Source: Promethearchaeia archaeon
GTDB taxonomy: Archaea > Asgardarchaeota > Lokiarchaeia > Sigyniarchaeales > SOKP01
Direction of reading: 5' to 3'
DNA: 64,000 nucleotides
NCBI GenBank assembly: GCA_029856125.1
Contig: JAHQWJ010000120.1
Coordinates: 1-64,000, forward strand
A program made the translations under genes and the position numbers. The notes under the pieces are model-generated. The model was not told where the DNA came from and searched no databases. It was given only the letters and a program-made list of their open reading frames with translations. The stretch's first letter is position 1; every line of letters starts with the position of its first letter. Positions 8,595 through 17,269 of this stretch are shown here, piece after piece.

Positions 8595-9308
8595 ATGGCA
8601 CGTAAGAAAAAAGAAAAAGTACCTAGTAGGCCAAGAGAACAATCTAAGTCAAGTTATGGCTGGGCTGCAGAAGAAGCTGCTGATGAAAAATTAGCTGAAG
8701 GTCTAAAGAGATCTGATCTAGATAGCGGCAAGGTGATGCTAGTCGATAAAGATATTTCTACCCCTGTAATCGAGACATATGATGCAACTACGGGTGAATT
8801 AGAAGGATCAATTTTACTAAAAGATGGCAATAGAGAAGGAGTAACAGGACTAGTGAAAATTATTGAAAATGTTGATGTAGAGTTAGATCACGACTCTAAC
8901 ATAGAATCCATTAACTTTAAAGGCAATTTAAGTGTGGAAAATCAATCAAAGAAGGACAGGTTATGGGATATTGATCTTTCTCTCAAAAATATTGAAAGTA
9001 CCAACTTAAAATCAAAAGATATTAAAATCAGAGAGCTCGGAACTGATAATGATACTAATGCTTATACTGAAGATTTTGTCATTAAGGAAGAAATCAAAAA
9101 TTTGCTGCTTGTTCAAGAGTATGTTAACACTCTTCCTGAAGCCGATAACGTTCTAAATTTACGGGATATTGAAACTAATTTACTCAAAGCGAAAGATAAA
9201 ACTAGTAAGGCAGGCGCGAAAGTAAAAGAACGAGTGACTCCTGTAGAAGAAGAGGAGGAAGAAGGGAGGAAGAAGAGGAAGAAGAGGAAGAAGAGGATGA
9301 AACTTTAG
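8595..9308 (+). CDS. beta-sandwich repeat protein, N-terminal part (frameshifted gene)
   Basis: The first 237 residues of a gene whose frame is broken near 9264. It starts with a basic segment (MARKKKEKVPSR), then a domain of alternating strands with SWAAEEA-like helix, GELEGSILLKDGN, LWDIDLSLKNIES and a linker ending in VTPVEEEEEEG. After the glutamate run the frame turns into an artefactual Arg/Lys stretch and stops. One extra A near 9264 would turn GAAGGGAGG into a continued GAA/GAG run and join this to the following frame, giving one protein of about 727 residues. There is no signal peptide, so it is probably cytoplasmic. The function is unknown. Confidence 0.75.
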   Translation: MARKKKEKVPSRPREQSKSSYGWAAEEAADEKLAEGLKRSDLDSGKVMLVDKDISTPVIETYDATTGELEGSILLKDGNREGVTGLVKIIENVDVELDHDSNIESINFKGNLSVENQSKKDRLWDIDLSLKNIESTNLKSKDIKIRELGTDNDTNAYTEDFVIKEEIKNLLLVQEYVNTLPEADNVLNLRDIETNLLKAKDKTSKAGAKVKERVTPVEEEEEEGRKKRKKRKKRMKL

Positions 9309-10777
9309 AAGATGGAGGAACTGCCTCGGATGGATATTCTCTACAAGCTTTTGGAATTTCAATCGATAAAGAAAATACGGTTACCTTTGCTATTGCTATG
9401 AGAAATTTATTCGCAAAAGCAATTAAAAACGTTAAAGTTGTGAAAAATATTCCTGAGGATTTTAGCAATCCTGTTATAAGAGACACAACAGAAGGACGAG
9501 CAGAGGTTGAAGGTAATAAAGTTGTCTGGAACATTGAGAAGTTGATGCCTGAAACAACCGTTCTCATGAAATTTACCTGCAGTATCTTAGTAACAGACAT
9601 TACAAAGAGGAAAACAGGTACAATCGATGTAACATATGAAGCATCATCTTCCTTTGCAGAAGGTTTGGATATCGATAAATACGACGCTTATACTAGAAAC
9701 AAATTTTATGTTGATACGGTAGAGCGCGATGAAGAACCTGGCGTTTGGGATTGCAAGCTCGTTTTCGAAAACCCTTCAGAATTTATAATTCAATTGTTTA
9801 ATGCAGATGTGTATTCTCCCGAGGACGAATCTGTGAAATACGTTGATATAGATCCCAGTGATGTTCCATTATTACCGGCTGGTGCTCAATGGCACTCTAA
9901 AAAGTGGAAATTTGAATCTGAAGAATATCCTGCTTTTAGAAAGAAGCTCGAATTTCGAGTTATGCCTGATTTTCAAACAATCGTCATAGGAACTGCTTCC
10001 ATTGCTGATATTATATTAGAAATCGCAAGTATAGCAGGTGACATGTCTTACGACATAGAACAAGTTCCTACCTACAAAGAGAAAGATGTTATTGCCACAT
10101 TGAAGATGATCAATAATGGATCAGCCCCATTAAACGAAATCACCGTTGTTCAACAATATTTCAACGACGAATATCAACCACCTAAAGCTGATGAGATAAA
10201 AGTATTATGGGACCGAAAGGAAATTGAGCTTGATTCTAGATCTGTTAATTTTGACGGAAATGTTTTTAAAATTTCGCTGAAGGATCTCAGAAACTCGAGT
10301 AATGGTCTATTTATGCCGGAATCATCTTTAGAGTTTCAATACCCTGTTCATTGTATAAATCCCGCTCAAGACTCAAAGTTTGAATCAGAGATAACTTACT
10401 TTACTAATACATTCCCAGTTTCTCAAGAATTAGAGTTTAAGCCAGAAGTGCCCGTATTAGAAGCCTTACACCTGAGAAGGAGATTTAGAATTGGAAAGGA
10501 AGTCCTTCCAATTGGTGATTTAGGCAACTATGAAATAATCTTAACATTAGAGAATATTGGCACGGCACCTCTTCAAAAACTTGTTTTGATGGACAAGGTT
10601 CCAGATAGTTTTGAGTACTCTGATTATTCCATGAAACCCGAGATCACAGATGAAGTAGGACAAGATACACTCAAGTGGACAATTGATAAACTCATGGCTG
10701 AAGAAAAAATAGAGATCACCTATAAAATTAGCGGTACTGGAGCTTACTCTCCAAGCGACGCACAACTTGGACTATAA
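9266..10777 (+). CDS. beta-sandwich repeat protein, C-terminal part (same frameshifted gene)
   Basis: Continuation of the gene beginning at 8595, in the -1 frame. The frame is open from the glutamate run at 9266; the first ATG is only at 9398, inside a conserved-looking domain, so it is not a natural start. It contains about three or four DUF11-like immunoglobulin-fold repeats, each with an N-I/NNGSAPL-type strand, a V-D-VP-type strand and a W-I-L-ME/PE turn, as in NIGTAPLQKLVLMDKVPDSF and LKWTIDKLM near the C-terminus. Such repeats usually occur on archaeal surface proteins, but here neither a signal peptide nor a membrane anchor is seen. The real coding region is probably 8595-10777 joined. 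Confidence 0.75.
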   Translation, partial: EEEEEEEEEEDETLEDGGTASDGYSLQAFGISIDKENTVTFAIAMRNLFAKAIKNVKVVKNIPEDFSNPVIRDTTEGRAEVEGNKVVWNIEKLMPETTVLMKFTCSILVTDITKRKTGTIDVTYEASSSFAEGLDIDKYDAYTRNKFYVDTVERDEEPGVWDCKLVFENPSEFIIQLFNADVYSPEDESVKYVDIDPSDVPLLPAGAQWHSKKWKFESEEYPAFRKKLEFRVMPDFQTIVIGTASIADIILEIASIAGDMSYDIEQVPTYKEKDVIATLKMINNGSAPLNEITVVQQYFNDEYQPPKADEIKVLWDRKEIELDSRSVNFDGNVFKISLKDLRNSSNGLFMPESSLEFQYPVHCINPAQDSKFESEITYFTNTFPVSQELEFKPEVPVLEALHLRRRFRIGKEVLPIGDLGNYEIILTLENIGTAPLQKLVLMDKVPDSFEYSDYSMKPEITDEVGQDTLKWTIDKLMAEEKIEITYKISGTGAYSPSDAQLGL

Positions 10778-10794
10778 TTATTATTTATTTTAAA

Positions 10795-10815
10795 TTTTTT
10801 TTTTATATTATTTTT
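10795..10815 (+). terminator. poly-T transcription terminator
   Basis: Ten consecutive T residues at 10795-10804 and five more at 10811-10815 lie just after the stop codon at 10777. Archaeal RNA polymerase commonly stops at such T-runs without a hairpin. Confidence 0.45.
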
Positions 10816-10931
10816 AAATTTTCATGTCCATTTAATAAGTATAAAAGAACTTCTATAACTATAATTAAAGAATATGAATACTGCTATTAATATTAAAAAA
10901 TCATAATATTAAGTATCTCGTGTAATGAACC

Positions 10932-12611
10932 ATGTCAAAACTCAAAAACCACTTTAATATGAATTGGATGTTTGAATGCCCTGATGCTGTTCTCACTTGT
11001 TCAACATTAAAATGTGGAGACAAATCATATATTATATTTGGGGGGCACGATAAGACCTTATACTTAATGGACGAAAATCTAAACATCCTTGATAACATTA
11101 CTTTTGATGGATGGGTGAGAACTACTCATGCTGTAGATATCACACAAGATGGTTGCGAAGAGGTTCTTGTAGGTGCTGGAGATGGCAATTTTTTGGTCGT
11201 AAAATTAGTTAAAGGTATCGACAAGCTAGCAGGCATTATGAATTTTAAATCAAAGGGTAAAGTTTTATGCGTTGTTGCTGGAGATTTTACTAGAGATAAA
11301 AATATAGAGCTGATTAATGGAAGCGAAGACAAAACTCTTAAAATTTTCGAAAATATAGATTCTAAAGAACCAAAGTACATTCTTTATTATGATTCGTGGG
11401 TAACTGCTATTACTTTGGGTTATCTAAAATTACCTGAAATTGATATTCCTATTTATGGATTATTAGCAGGTACTAAAAATGGGACGCTTCAATTAATTCA
11501 ATTTAAAGGAAATAAGCCAGATATTGTTTGGCAAAGAGAATTGGGGTCACAAATTAATACAATCGAAATAGGGGATGTTTCAAACGACGGCTATCACGAG
11601 ATTGTAGTCGGAACGGACGATTCCTTTATTAAAATATTTAATAGTAAGGGCGAAGAGTTAAAAGCTATAAAGATTGAAGAAAGTCGACCTATTTCTTTAA
11701 AAATAATTGATATCGATGCAGATAACGCTAAAGAAATAATAGTAGGCTGTGCTGATGGCTCGCTTTTCATATACCATAACCCTAACTTAGATTCATTAGA
11801 TATTGAGTTGAAATGGAAAACCTCCGCATCAAACTCTATTAAGATTGTTTCATCATTTGTAAATCCTGACGATGGTATAACGAACATCCTATTTGGTGGG
11901 TACGATAGAAGTATTAGGTGTATAACCGATTGTGAATGCGGCGAAAAACCCCCTTTAGAGATTCCGTATAACATAAAAATCTCGGAGCCTCAACCTACAG
12001 ATATAGAGGCTAATGAAGCGAAACCCATTATATTTGAAACCGTCCCAACTAACATTAGAGAATATATTTTCAAATATTTAATAGATAATAGGATTATAGA
12101 AGGAATTGGTGCAGAATTAGAGAAAAGAGGATATCTTACTGATAGTGTTGTAGAAGAATTTCAGCGAATGATTTCGGAAAAACCTGATTCCTATGATAAA
12201 ATAACATATTCAGTATGGAGTTTACCAGAAGATAAAATAGGTATAGGTGGCACGCTTGGAACTTCCGTTAAAAAGGGAAAAAAGATAAAACCCGTTGTAA
12301 TAGAACAAGAGATTTCTCCTCGAAAAGGAGGGGCGTTAATTGAGGCTTTGAAGCTGGAGGGAAAAAAGGAAAAACCCATAAATAATACACCCTCTACAGA
12401 AACTGTAGCTGAAATTAATTTAAAAACTATTATTATCACTCACTTAGAAAAATTCAAATTAATCCCCAGCAAAAACAAATTAATTGAAGATCTTGCGATT
12501 TTGGGATACGGTAGGGAAGTCGTTGAAAAACAAATCGATAAACTGAGACGTGAGGGAATCCTCATCTATTCACGCACAGAACCTAAGGGATGGAGTCTGG
12601 GGACTTACTAA
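10932..12611 (+). CDS. beta-propeller protein with C-terminal winged helix
   Basis: A 559-residue protein. Residues about 10-335 form a beta-propeller of repeated blades in which FG-GAP-like turns recur: ITQDGCEEVLVGAGDGN, DVSNDGYHEIVVGTDDS, DIDADNAKEIIVGCADGS and ILFGGYDRSI. These resemble the integrin/BBS/ITFG2-type propellers of eukaryotes more than classic WD40. A middle helical section (NIREYIFKYLIDNRIIEG, about 375-400) and a linker follow. Residues about 495-559 look like a winged helix of the kind at the C-terminus of MCM (YGREVVEKQIDKLRREGIL-YSR). It may be a scaffold that binds DNA or protein partners. It follows the frameshifted beta-sandwich gene on the same strand. Confidence 0.7.
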   Translation: MSKLKNHFNMNWMFECPDAVLTCSTLKCGDKSYIIFGGHDKTLYLMDENLNILDNITFDGWVRTTHAVDITQDGCEEVLVGAGDGNFLVVKLVKGIDKLAGIMNFKSKGKVLCVVAGDFTRDKNIELINGSEDKTLKIFENIDSKEPKYILYYDSWVTAITLGYLKLPEIDIPIYGLLAGTKNGTLQLIQFKGNKPDIVWQRELGSQINTIEIGDVSNDGYHEIVVGTDDSFIKIFNSKGEELKAIKIEESRPISLKIIDIDADNAKEIIVGCADGSLFIYHNPNLDSLDIELKWKTSASNSIKIVSSFVNPDDGITNILFGGYDRSIRCITDCECGEKPPLEIPYNIKISEPQPTDIEANEAKPIIFETVPTNIREYIFKYLIDNRIIEGIGAELEKRGYLTDSVVEEFQRMISEKPDSYDKITYSVWSLPEDKIGIGGTLGTSVKKGKKIKPVVIEQEISPRKGGALIEALKLEGKKEKPINNTPSTETVAEINLKTIIITHLEKFKLIPSKNKLIEDLAILGYGREVVEKQIDKLRREGILIYSRTEPKGWSLGTY

Positions 12612-12616
12612 TTCCT

Positions 12617-13054
12617 TCAATTCAAGATAAACTCTTTAATCTCGTTCTGAAACGGTTCAAATTGAGTAAATTCTGTTAAGTCCTTGTTACTATATCTCGT
12701 TATAAAAAGATTCAAGATAGGGTCGATCTTCTCTAGGAATTTTTTAACAAACTTATCTGTATCTTTCTTCTTTTTATCAACTAAACCGTATAAAATAACT
12801 GGTTCCGTAACATTGTAATTTGCGGCTTGCATTTCAAGGGCTTTAAAAATAAATAAGATGTTCCCTGATTCTAAATATTCTAATGAAAGATTGTTGAAAG
12901 CAGTTTTAGCAAATGTGTTTATAGCTGAAATAAATCCTCCTCTCAAATCCTTGCTCACATTTTTAACTTTTTCCTTTTTTTCAATTTTCTTAAACTCGTA
13001 ACTTACTAGGATAAATCCTCGGAACACAATACCTATCTCGTATAGCTCTTTCAT
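12617..13054 (-). CDS. longin/roadblock-like small domain protein
   Basis: About 145 residues starting MKELYEIGIVFRGFILVSYEF. An upstream in-frame ATG at 13159 would add a Lys/Asn-rich segment that looks non-coding, so 13054 is chosen. The order is strand, strand, a helix with DLRGGFISAINTFAKTAF, then LEYLESGNILFIFKAL, PVILYGLVD and a long C-terminal helix. That is the profile of the longin-like domains common in Asgard archaea, where they accompany small GTPases. The family assignment is inferred from the secondary-structure pattern and this recurring motif order, not from a recognised signature. It is convergent with the propeller gene, 5 bases apart. Confidence 0.55.
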   Translation of the reverse strand: MKELYEIGIVFRGFILVSYEFKKIEKKEKVKNVSKDLRGGFISAINTFAKTAFNNLSLEYLESGNILFIFKALEMQAANYNVTEPVILYGLVDKKKKDTDKFVKKFLEKIDPILNLFITRYSNKDLTEFTQFEPFQNEIKEFILN

Positions 13055-13174
13055 TTTTATTAGTCTAATATTTAATAGGAAGACTTCTATATTATTCCTA
13101 TTATCATTATAAAAATTTTCATATTTATTATTACACAAAAATAAAATACAAAAAATCATTCTTAGGTTTCACAA

Positions 13175-13372
13175 TTGAAAAAAGTATGTAAATGGTATCA
13201 ATGTTGCCCGATTAAATATTTTGTAGATCACAGAATGCTCGAAAAAAAATGGGTTGAGGATTACTGTTTAATAGGAAATAAGAAGTGTATTAGGTATCAG
13301 AAAGAAGAGAATGGGGAATTTCATCCCGATAATTTACTCCCTAATGGAGAGATTCGAAAAGAGTTAAAATAA
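13175..13372 (+). CDS. small conserved cysteine-rich protein
   Basis: A 65-residue protein with a TTG start, reading KKVCKWYQCCPIKYFVD at the N-terminus, then WVEDYCLIGNKKCIRY and HPDNLLPNGEI at the end. The pattern C-x4-CC-(19)-C-x6-C plus the HPDN-LP-G tail belongs to a small conserved family found in anaerobes, sometimes labelled uracil-DNA glycosylase, a label this length does not support. The cysteines could bind zinc or an Fe-S cluster. The end overlaps the convergent MBL-fold gene by 9 bases. Confidence 0.65.
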   Translation: MKKVCKWYQCCPIKYFVDHRMLEKKWVEDYCLIGNKKCIRYQKEENGEFHPDNLLPNGEIRKELK

Positions 13373-14053
13373 ATAACTATTACCAACACATATATCAATA
13401 AATTGTTCAGAAAATCTTTGCTTTATTTCCCTAATTTTTTGCGTACAGTGACAAGCTCCTATGAATTCAATTCCTTCTAGAAAATTTAAATTCCGAAATC
13501 CATGAAACCCGCCAATAATGGCTTTAATTTCGTTCGATATAATTTTACTCTTTAAAATAAATGTTTCTAAACCAGGATGTGCGCAGCCTGAGATTATTAT
13601 TAAATCATTATTTTCGGTTTTTAAAAACAAAGATTGCTCCTTTAAGAATCCATCTCCAAATTGCCCCGAAGAAAAAATATTCTTTTCAATCTCGAACAGA
13701 TCAGAGATGGTTTGAACTTGAGCTTCGGGGTAATCCCTAATAAAAGATTTTACAGCGTGGAGTGGCACGTAAATTTCAATATCATGGTTAATTTGATAAA
13801 TTTCTTTTAACCCTCCAGTATGATCGTAGTGGTTATGGGAAATTATAACTTTCTTTATTTCTGGAACCGTAATGTTAAATTTGTTTATGTTGTGAATTAA
13901 AATATCGTCTTTACTTCCTGTATCAAATAATAAGTGGGTTTTTGAGAGATTATTATAAATTAAGGCTGAAAAACCAAAACCCGTTAAAAAACCCGGTTGT
14001 GCGCAGATGTCGTCATAAACAATTTTAATTTCAAAAGAAAAGTCAGATTTCAT
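13364..14053 (-). CDS. MBL-fold metallo-hydrolase
   Basis: A 229-residue metallo-beta-lactamase-fold protein. The metal-binding signature is ISHNHYDHTGGL (about residues 71-82), preceded by LLFDTGSKDD near 42; further ligands are in ISGCAHPGLE near 152 and IGGFHGF near 177. The combination GCAHPG plus IGGFH is typical of the subfamily that includes the archaeal dihydropterin/aminobenzene phosphate synthases of methanopterin biosynthesis, although the real substrate here is unknown. It is cytoplasmic, and its 3' end overlaps the small cysteine protein gene. Confidence 0.82.
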   Translation of the reverse strand: MKSDFSFEIKIVYDDICAQPGFLTGFGFSALIYNNLSKTHLLFDTGSKDDILIHNINKFNITVPEIKKVIISHNHYDHTGGLKEIYQINHDIEIYVPLHAVKSFIRDYPEAQVQTISDLFEIEKNIFSSGQFGDGFLKEQSLFLKTENNDLIIISGCAHPGLETFILKSKIISNEIKAIIGGFHGFRNLNFLEGIEFIGACHCTQKIREIKQRFSEQFIDICVGNSYLF

Positions 14054-14111
14054 ACTTATAAAAAACCTTTACCCATTATTAACTATTAGATTCTGGTTAA
14101 ATATCGTATAA

Positions 14112-14912
14112 TTATTTTTTCCTTAAATTAATAGCCGTTTCAGGACATTTGGATACACATAACCCGCAACCAAAGCAATATTCTGGGAAAAAATGTAATT
14201 TTTCTGCAATAAGTTTTCTTGCACCGAAATTACAGTATTCTTCGCAAAATCCACAATTATTACATTTTATTAAATCCGTGTAAGCAATAAAATCAGATTT
14301 AATCATCTGAGGAGAACCGCTTTTTAAGAATTTATTCATGATGACACAGCAGCATGGACAGCAATTACACACTACGTAATAGAATAGTGGATTAGGAAAA
14401 TAAATAATCTGGTGGACTAAACCCCGTCTGTCGCTTTCTTCTAAAAGCTTTTTTACCTCTCTTTTTGAAACTTTAATTAAATTTTCCGATTTATAGGGAA
14501 TTTCGCGCAGCGATTTTCCAAACCCTATATGGATACATGTTTTAATAGGGTGATCACAATTTGGTGTATCTGAATGTTTTCTTTGCGTTTCTCTACAATA
14601 ACAATTAGAGATTCCAGTAACCTTTGATCTGCTTAACAGCGCTAGAATCTCCTGGGAAGGAAGAAATTTGGTCTCAATGTCTAAGTTTACATTCAATGGA
14701 ATAACCTTTCCCCCCCACCTACTCTTAAAAATGTACCGGTTCACTATTTTAAATGTGTTAATGTTTAGCTTACTGTCAAGAAACCTAAAAGTTTCGAGCA
14801 TAAAATATTCAAATACTCCGAATACAAATGATAGAATCTTACCTAAAATAGGTACTCTATCTAAGAGAATATCGAATTTTGCGTGAAAAAGCCTGTAAGG
14901 AAAAGTTGCCAT
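14112..14912 (-). CDS. iron-sulfur protein with C-terminal 2[4Fe-4S] ferredoxin domain
   Basis: A 266-residue protein. The N-terminal 90 residues are hydrophobic and basic with no recognised domain. In the middle are NCYCRETQRKH near 103, a C-x5-C pair near 118-124 and the dense cluster VVCNCCPCCCV near 188. The C-terminus has two ferredoxin motifs, CNNCGFCEEYC near 218 and CFGCGLCVSKCPE near 246, each suited to a 4Fe-4S cluster. The same CxCR plus CNC layout before a ferredoxin domain recurs in the protein encoded at 31347-32498. An electron-transfer role is inferred; the partner is unknown. Confidence 0.75.
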   Translation of the reverse strand: MATFPYRLFHAKFDILLDRVPILGKILSFVFGVFEYFMLETFRFLDSKLNINTFKIVNRYIFKSRWGGKVIPLNVNLDIETKFLPSQEILALLSRSKVTGISNCYCRETQRKHSDTPNCDHPIKTCIHIGFGKSLREIPYKSENLIKVSKREVKKLLEESDRRGLVHQIIYFPNPLFYYVVCNCCPCCCVIMNKFLKSGSPQMIKSDFIAYTDLIKCNNCGFCEEYCNFGARKLIAEKLHFFPEYCFGCGLCVSKCPETAINLRKK

Positions 14913-15042
14913 AAAATTGAATCGAAACTACTTTTAAATTAAGGGAGAGAATTTTGTAATTAATTTAATTATTATTCTTTAATGATTTATTTTAATCATA
15001 ATCATAATTTTTGTGATAAAATTAATAGAATAGTTGAATTGT

Positions 15043-15555
15043 ATGAGTAATACGGATAAAGAAGTTTTAGAGAAAGCGTTTGCATTGGGGAAAAAATACG
15101 AACAAGAATGTACTGGATGTGCTCAAACGGCGATCGCAGCGATTTTTGAGGCGTTAGGAATTTGGAATGACGATGTATTTAAAGCGGGAAGTGGCCTAGC
15201 AGATGGATTAGGCTTAACGGGTGATGGCTCTTGTGGAGCGTTAGTAGGTGCATCTATGGTAATAGGATATCTCTACGGAAGAAGTCGTGAAGATTTTAAA
15301 GATATGTATAAGCCTATGAAATCTTATACGCTTGTAAAAAAGCTGCACGATAAATACGTAAAACAATATGGATCCTGCCGTTGTTACGATGTTCAAGAAA
15401 AATCGATGGGTAGAACATTTAATTTATGGGATGTCGACGAAATGAAAGAAGCTTTCAAGTCGGGAATGATGGATCATTGTTCTACACTCGTAGGAGATGT
15501 AGCCAAACTCGCAACAAAAATAATCTTAAGAAATGGATTTAAACCGCCACATTAA
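15043..15555 (+). CDS. C_GCAxxG_C_C family protein
   Basis: About 170 residues. The signature is CTGCAQTAIAAI (about 23-34), then DGSCGALVGASMVIGYLYGRSRE (about 67-90), GSCRCYDVQ near 117 and DHCSTLV near 151, matching the C_GCAxxG_C_C family of putative redox or metal proteins of anaerobes. The conserved cysteines probably bind an Fe-S cluster. ATG at 15043 is preferred over an in-frame TTG at 15034. The family's biochemical role is not established. It is divergent from the ferredoxin-like gene at 14112-14912, which suggests related redox functions. Confidence 0.8.
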   Translation: MSNTDKEVLEKAFALGKKYEQECTGCAQTAIAAIFEALGIWNDDVFKAGSGLADGLGLTGDGSCGALVGASMVIGYLYGRSREDFKDMYKPMKSYTLVKKLHDKYVKQYGSCRCYDVQEKSMGRTFNLWDVDEMKEAFKSGMMDHCSTLVGDVAKLATKIILRNGFKPPH

Positions 15556-15692
15556 GAAGTATTAAAATGAAAGGAATTAAGCTATTTTCTAATAGTGACT
15601 CAAGGAATATGCAAATTCATAATTTTTTAAACATATAGTATTTTATTAACTTATAACAAAAAGATTTTTTTTTACCTAAAAAGGTTAGATAT

Positions 15693-15941
15693 ATGTCAGC
15701 TCCAGATGATGAGACTCGATTTTGCCCTTATTGTGGTGTTAAACTCAAGCACCCATATTGGGAGCACATTCAATCAGAGCATCCCGAACGATACACACAA
15801 AAAGAAACGTGGATAAAGCTCTATCAAGATTATAGAAAACTAGGGATGGACGAAGAAATCTCGCTAACGGTCATCTCTGAACTATTTAACGCAACAATAG
15901 ATGAAATCAAATCCTTCTTGAAGAATAAAAACGCTCTTTAG
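15693..15941 (+). CDS. small zinc-finger protein
   Basis: An 82-residue protein with an N-terminal zinc finger: FCPYCGVKLKHPYWEHIQSEH gives C-x2-C-x11-H-x4-H (residues 11-31), close to a C2H2 finger. The remaining 50 residues are a helical bundle (WIKLYQDYRKLGMDEEISLTVISELF) ending IDEIKSFLKN, which looks like a small helix-turn-helix or protein-interaction module. A nucleic-acid-binding role is plausible but unproven. It is monocistronic with its own AT-rich upstream region. Confidence 0.65.
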   Translation: MSAPDDETRFCPYCGVKLKHPYWEHIQSEHPERYTQKETWIKLYQDYRKLGMDEEISLTVISELFNATIDEIKSFLKNKNAL

Positions 15942-16035
15942 TCTTTATTTTCGTCTTGAAATAATTATAATTTGCGTCTTGTAAAAAATAAATATAAAAA
16001 TAGTAGGAAAATCCAATAATTAGAAATTATTTAAA

Positions 16036-16323
16036 TTAAAAATCTTCTTCGTCTTCTTCTAAGAGTCCAGCTTGTTTCAATAAATCTTCAACACTGTCTC
16101 GCATTTTCATGACTTGCTCGTTTTCGCTAAGCTTAAGGTTATCAATGACCGTATCGGAAAATCCCATAAATTGTTTGATTGATTGACTCGAGAACTCTTT
16201 AATTTTCTCTGAAGTGTCCTCAATAAAATCTTTTCCGCTTTCGCCAAATGCCCCACCGACGAAATCTACAAATGCGGTATTCAATTTGTCTAAAATGTTT
16301 TCCTTCTTATCTTCATCACTCAT
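16036..16323 (-). CDS. acidic hypothetical protein
   Basis: A 95-residue, strongly acidic, mostly helical protein beginning MSDEDKKENILDKLNTAFVD and ending EEDEEDF. A Gly-rich bend (FVGGAFGESGKDF) separates two helical parts. There is no membrane segment, cysteine or recognised motif. Codon choice resembles its neighbours, so it looks like a real gene. It is 93 bases from the convergent zinc-finger gene. The function is unknown. Confidence 0.55.
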   Translation of the reverse strand: MSDEDKKENILDKLNTAFVDFVGGAFGESGKDFIEDTSEKIKEFSSQSIKQFMGFSDTVIDNLKLSENEQVMKMRDSVEDLLKQAGLLEEDEEDF

Positions 16324-16431
16324 AAAAGATTACCTTCTTTTTATTTAATTTAGTATTTGTTTTGTTCTTTAATGAACACTCTTTAAATAATTTTTTCCAA
16401 CTATTGTATAAATAGAATATATTGAAAAAAT

Positions 16432-17214
16432 TTATTTTGCTAATTCTCGATTTATCTGTTTTATCGTTAGGACACCTGCTGAAATTAACCAAAAACTAAG
16501 TGAGATCATCAATAACCATTCCCATAATGGTGCCCATTGCCACCAAGGCAGAAATGTCCAAAAATGATCTGTATACCATAAGTAGGGCACTGAATAAAAC
16601 ATGTAAAAAAATATCGGAGTTAAGATCCAAGAATTAATTACATATATAATACGTACTCTTTTTGGATTTGATATACCGATTTTTTCCTCAAGAATATCGC
16701 GGTAAAGTATACATTGTGTAGATATAAGAACTCCAGCAATCAATAAAGAAGTAAAAGCGAAATCAGCTACAAGGTCATGCCAAGGATACCCAATTGGAAA
16801 AATGTTATCCCATACTTCTCCGACATCTTCAGAAATTACACCTGTGAAAAATAATCCTACCATTGCTATTATCATACAAACTACTGACGCATTTGCTAGT
16901 ACTTTCCGCAATACTTTTGATTCGTCTCCAATAAGATTTTTTCTCATTTGTAAAGATACAGGAATTAATAATAGACCAGTATTCATCATTGCCCAATTAA
17001 TGATAATTGGCATCGGTGTAAGATCTTGATTCCCTAGGTCACTTATGTAATTAATGACTGGATTATATCCCGCGGGATCATAAGACGGTCCAGCAGGATC
17101 TAATAGACCTATCAAAAGTGCGGTTATTACTCCACTAATCCAGATAATTATAGCTGCAATAGCAGAAAACTTAACCACTTGTAAATTTGTTAAGAAGTCA
17201 TTTAGTTTTCTCAT
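16432..17214 (-). CDS. DUF998-like integral membrane protein
   Basis: About 260 residues with six predicted membrane helices (about 14-36, 66-84, 104-125, 143-165, 185-205 and 230-250). The loop after helix one contains YNPVINYISDLGN, the signature of DUF998 membrane proteins. ATG at 17214 is chosen over an in-frame TTG at 17223. DUF998 proteins have no established function. It stands upstream of the acidic protein gene at 16036-16323 on the same strand, about 110 bases apart. Confidence 0.7.
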   Translation of the reverse strand: MRKLNDFLTNLQVVKFSAIAAIIIWISGVITALLIGLLDPAGPSYDPAGYNPVINYISDLGNQDLTPMPIIINWAMMNTGLLLIPVSLQMRKNLIGDESKVLRKVLANASVVCMIIAMVGLFFTGVISEDVGEVWDNIFPIGYPWHDLVADFAFTSLLIAGVLISTQCILYRDILEEKIGISNPKRVRIIYVINSWILTPIFFYMFYSVPYLWYTDHFWTFLPWWQWAPLWEWLLMISLSFWLISAGVLTIKQINRELAK

Positions 17215-17269
17215 GCATATCAATTAGCCCTTATATTAATAAAGCTTTCGTGTATATTAAAAAAAAAGA

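Noticed and set aside
9398..10777. Independent gene starting at ATG 9398
   Set aside because: The frame is open back to the glutamate run at 9266 and continues a beta-sandwich domain upstream of the ATG, so 9398 is not a natural start.
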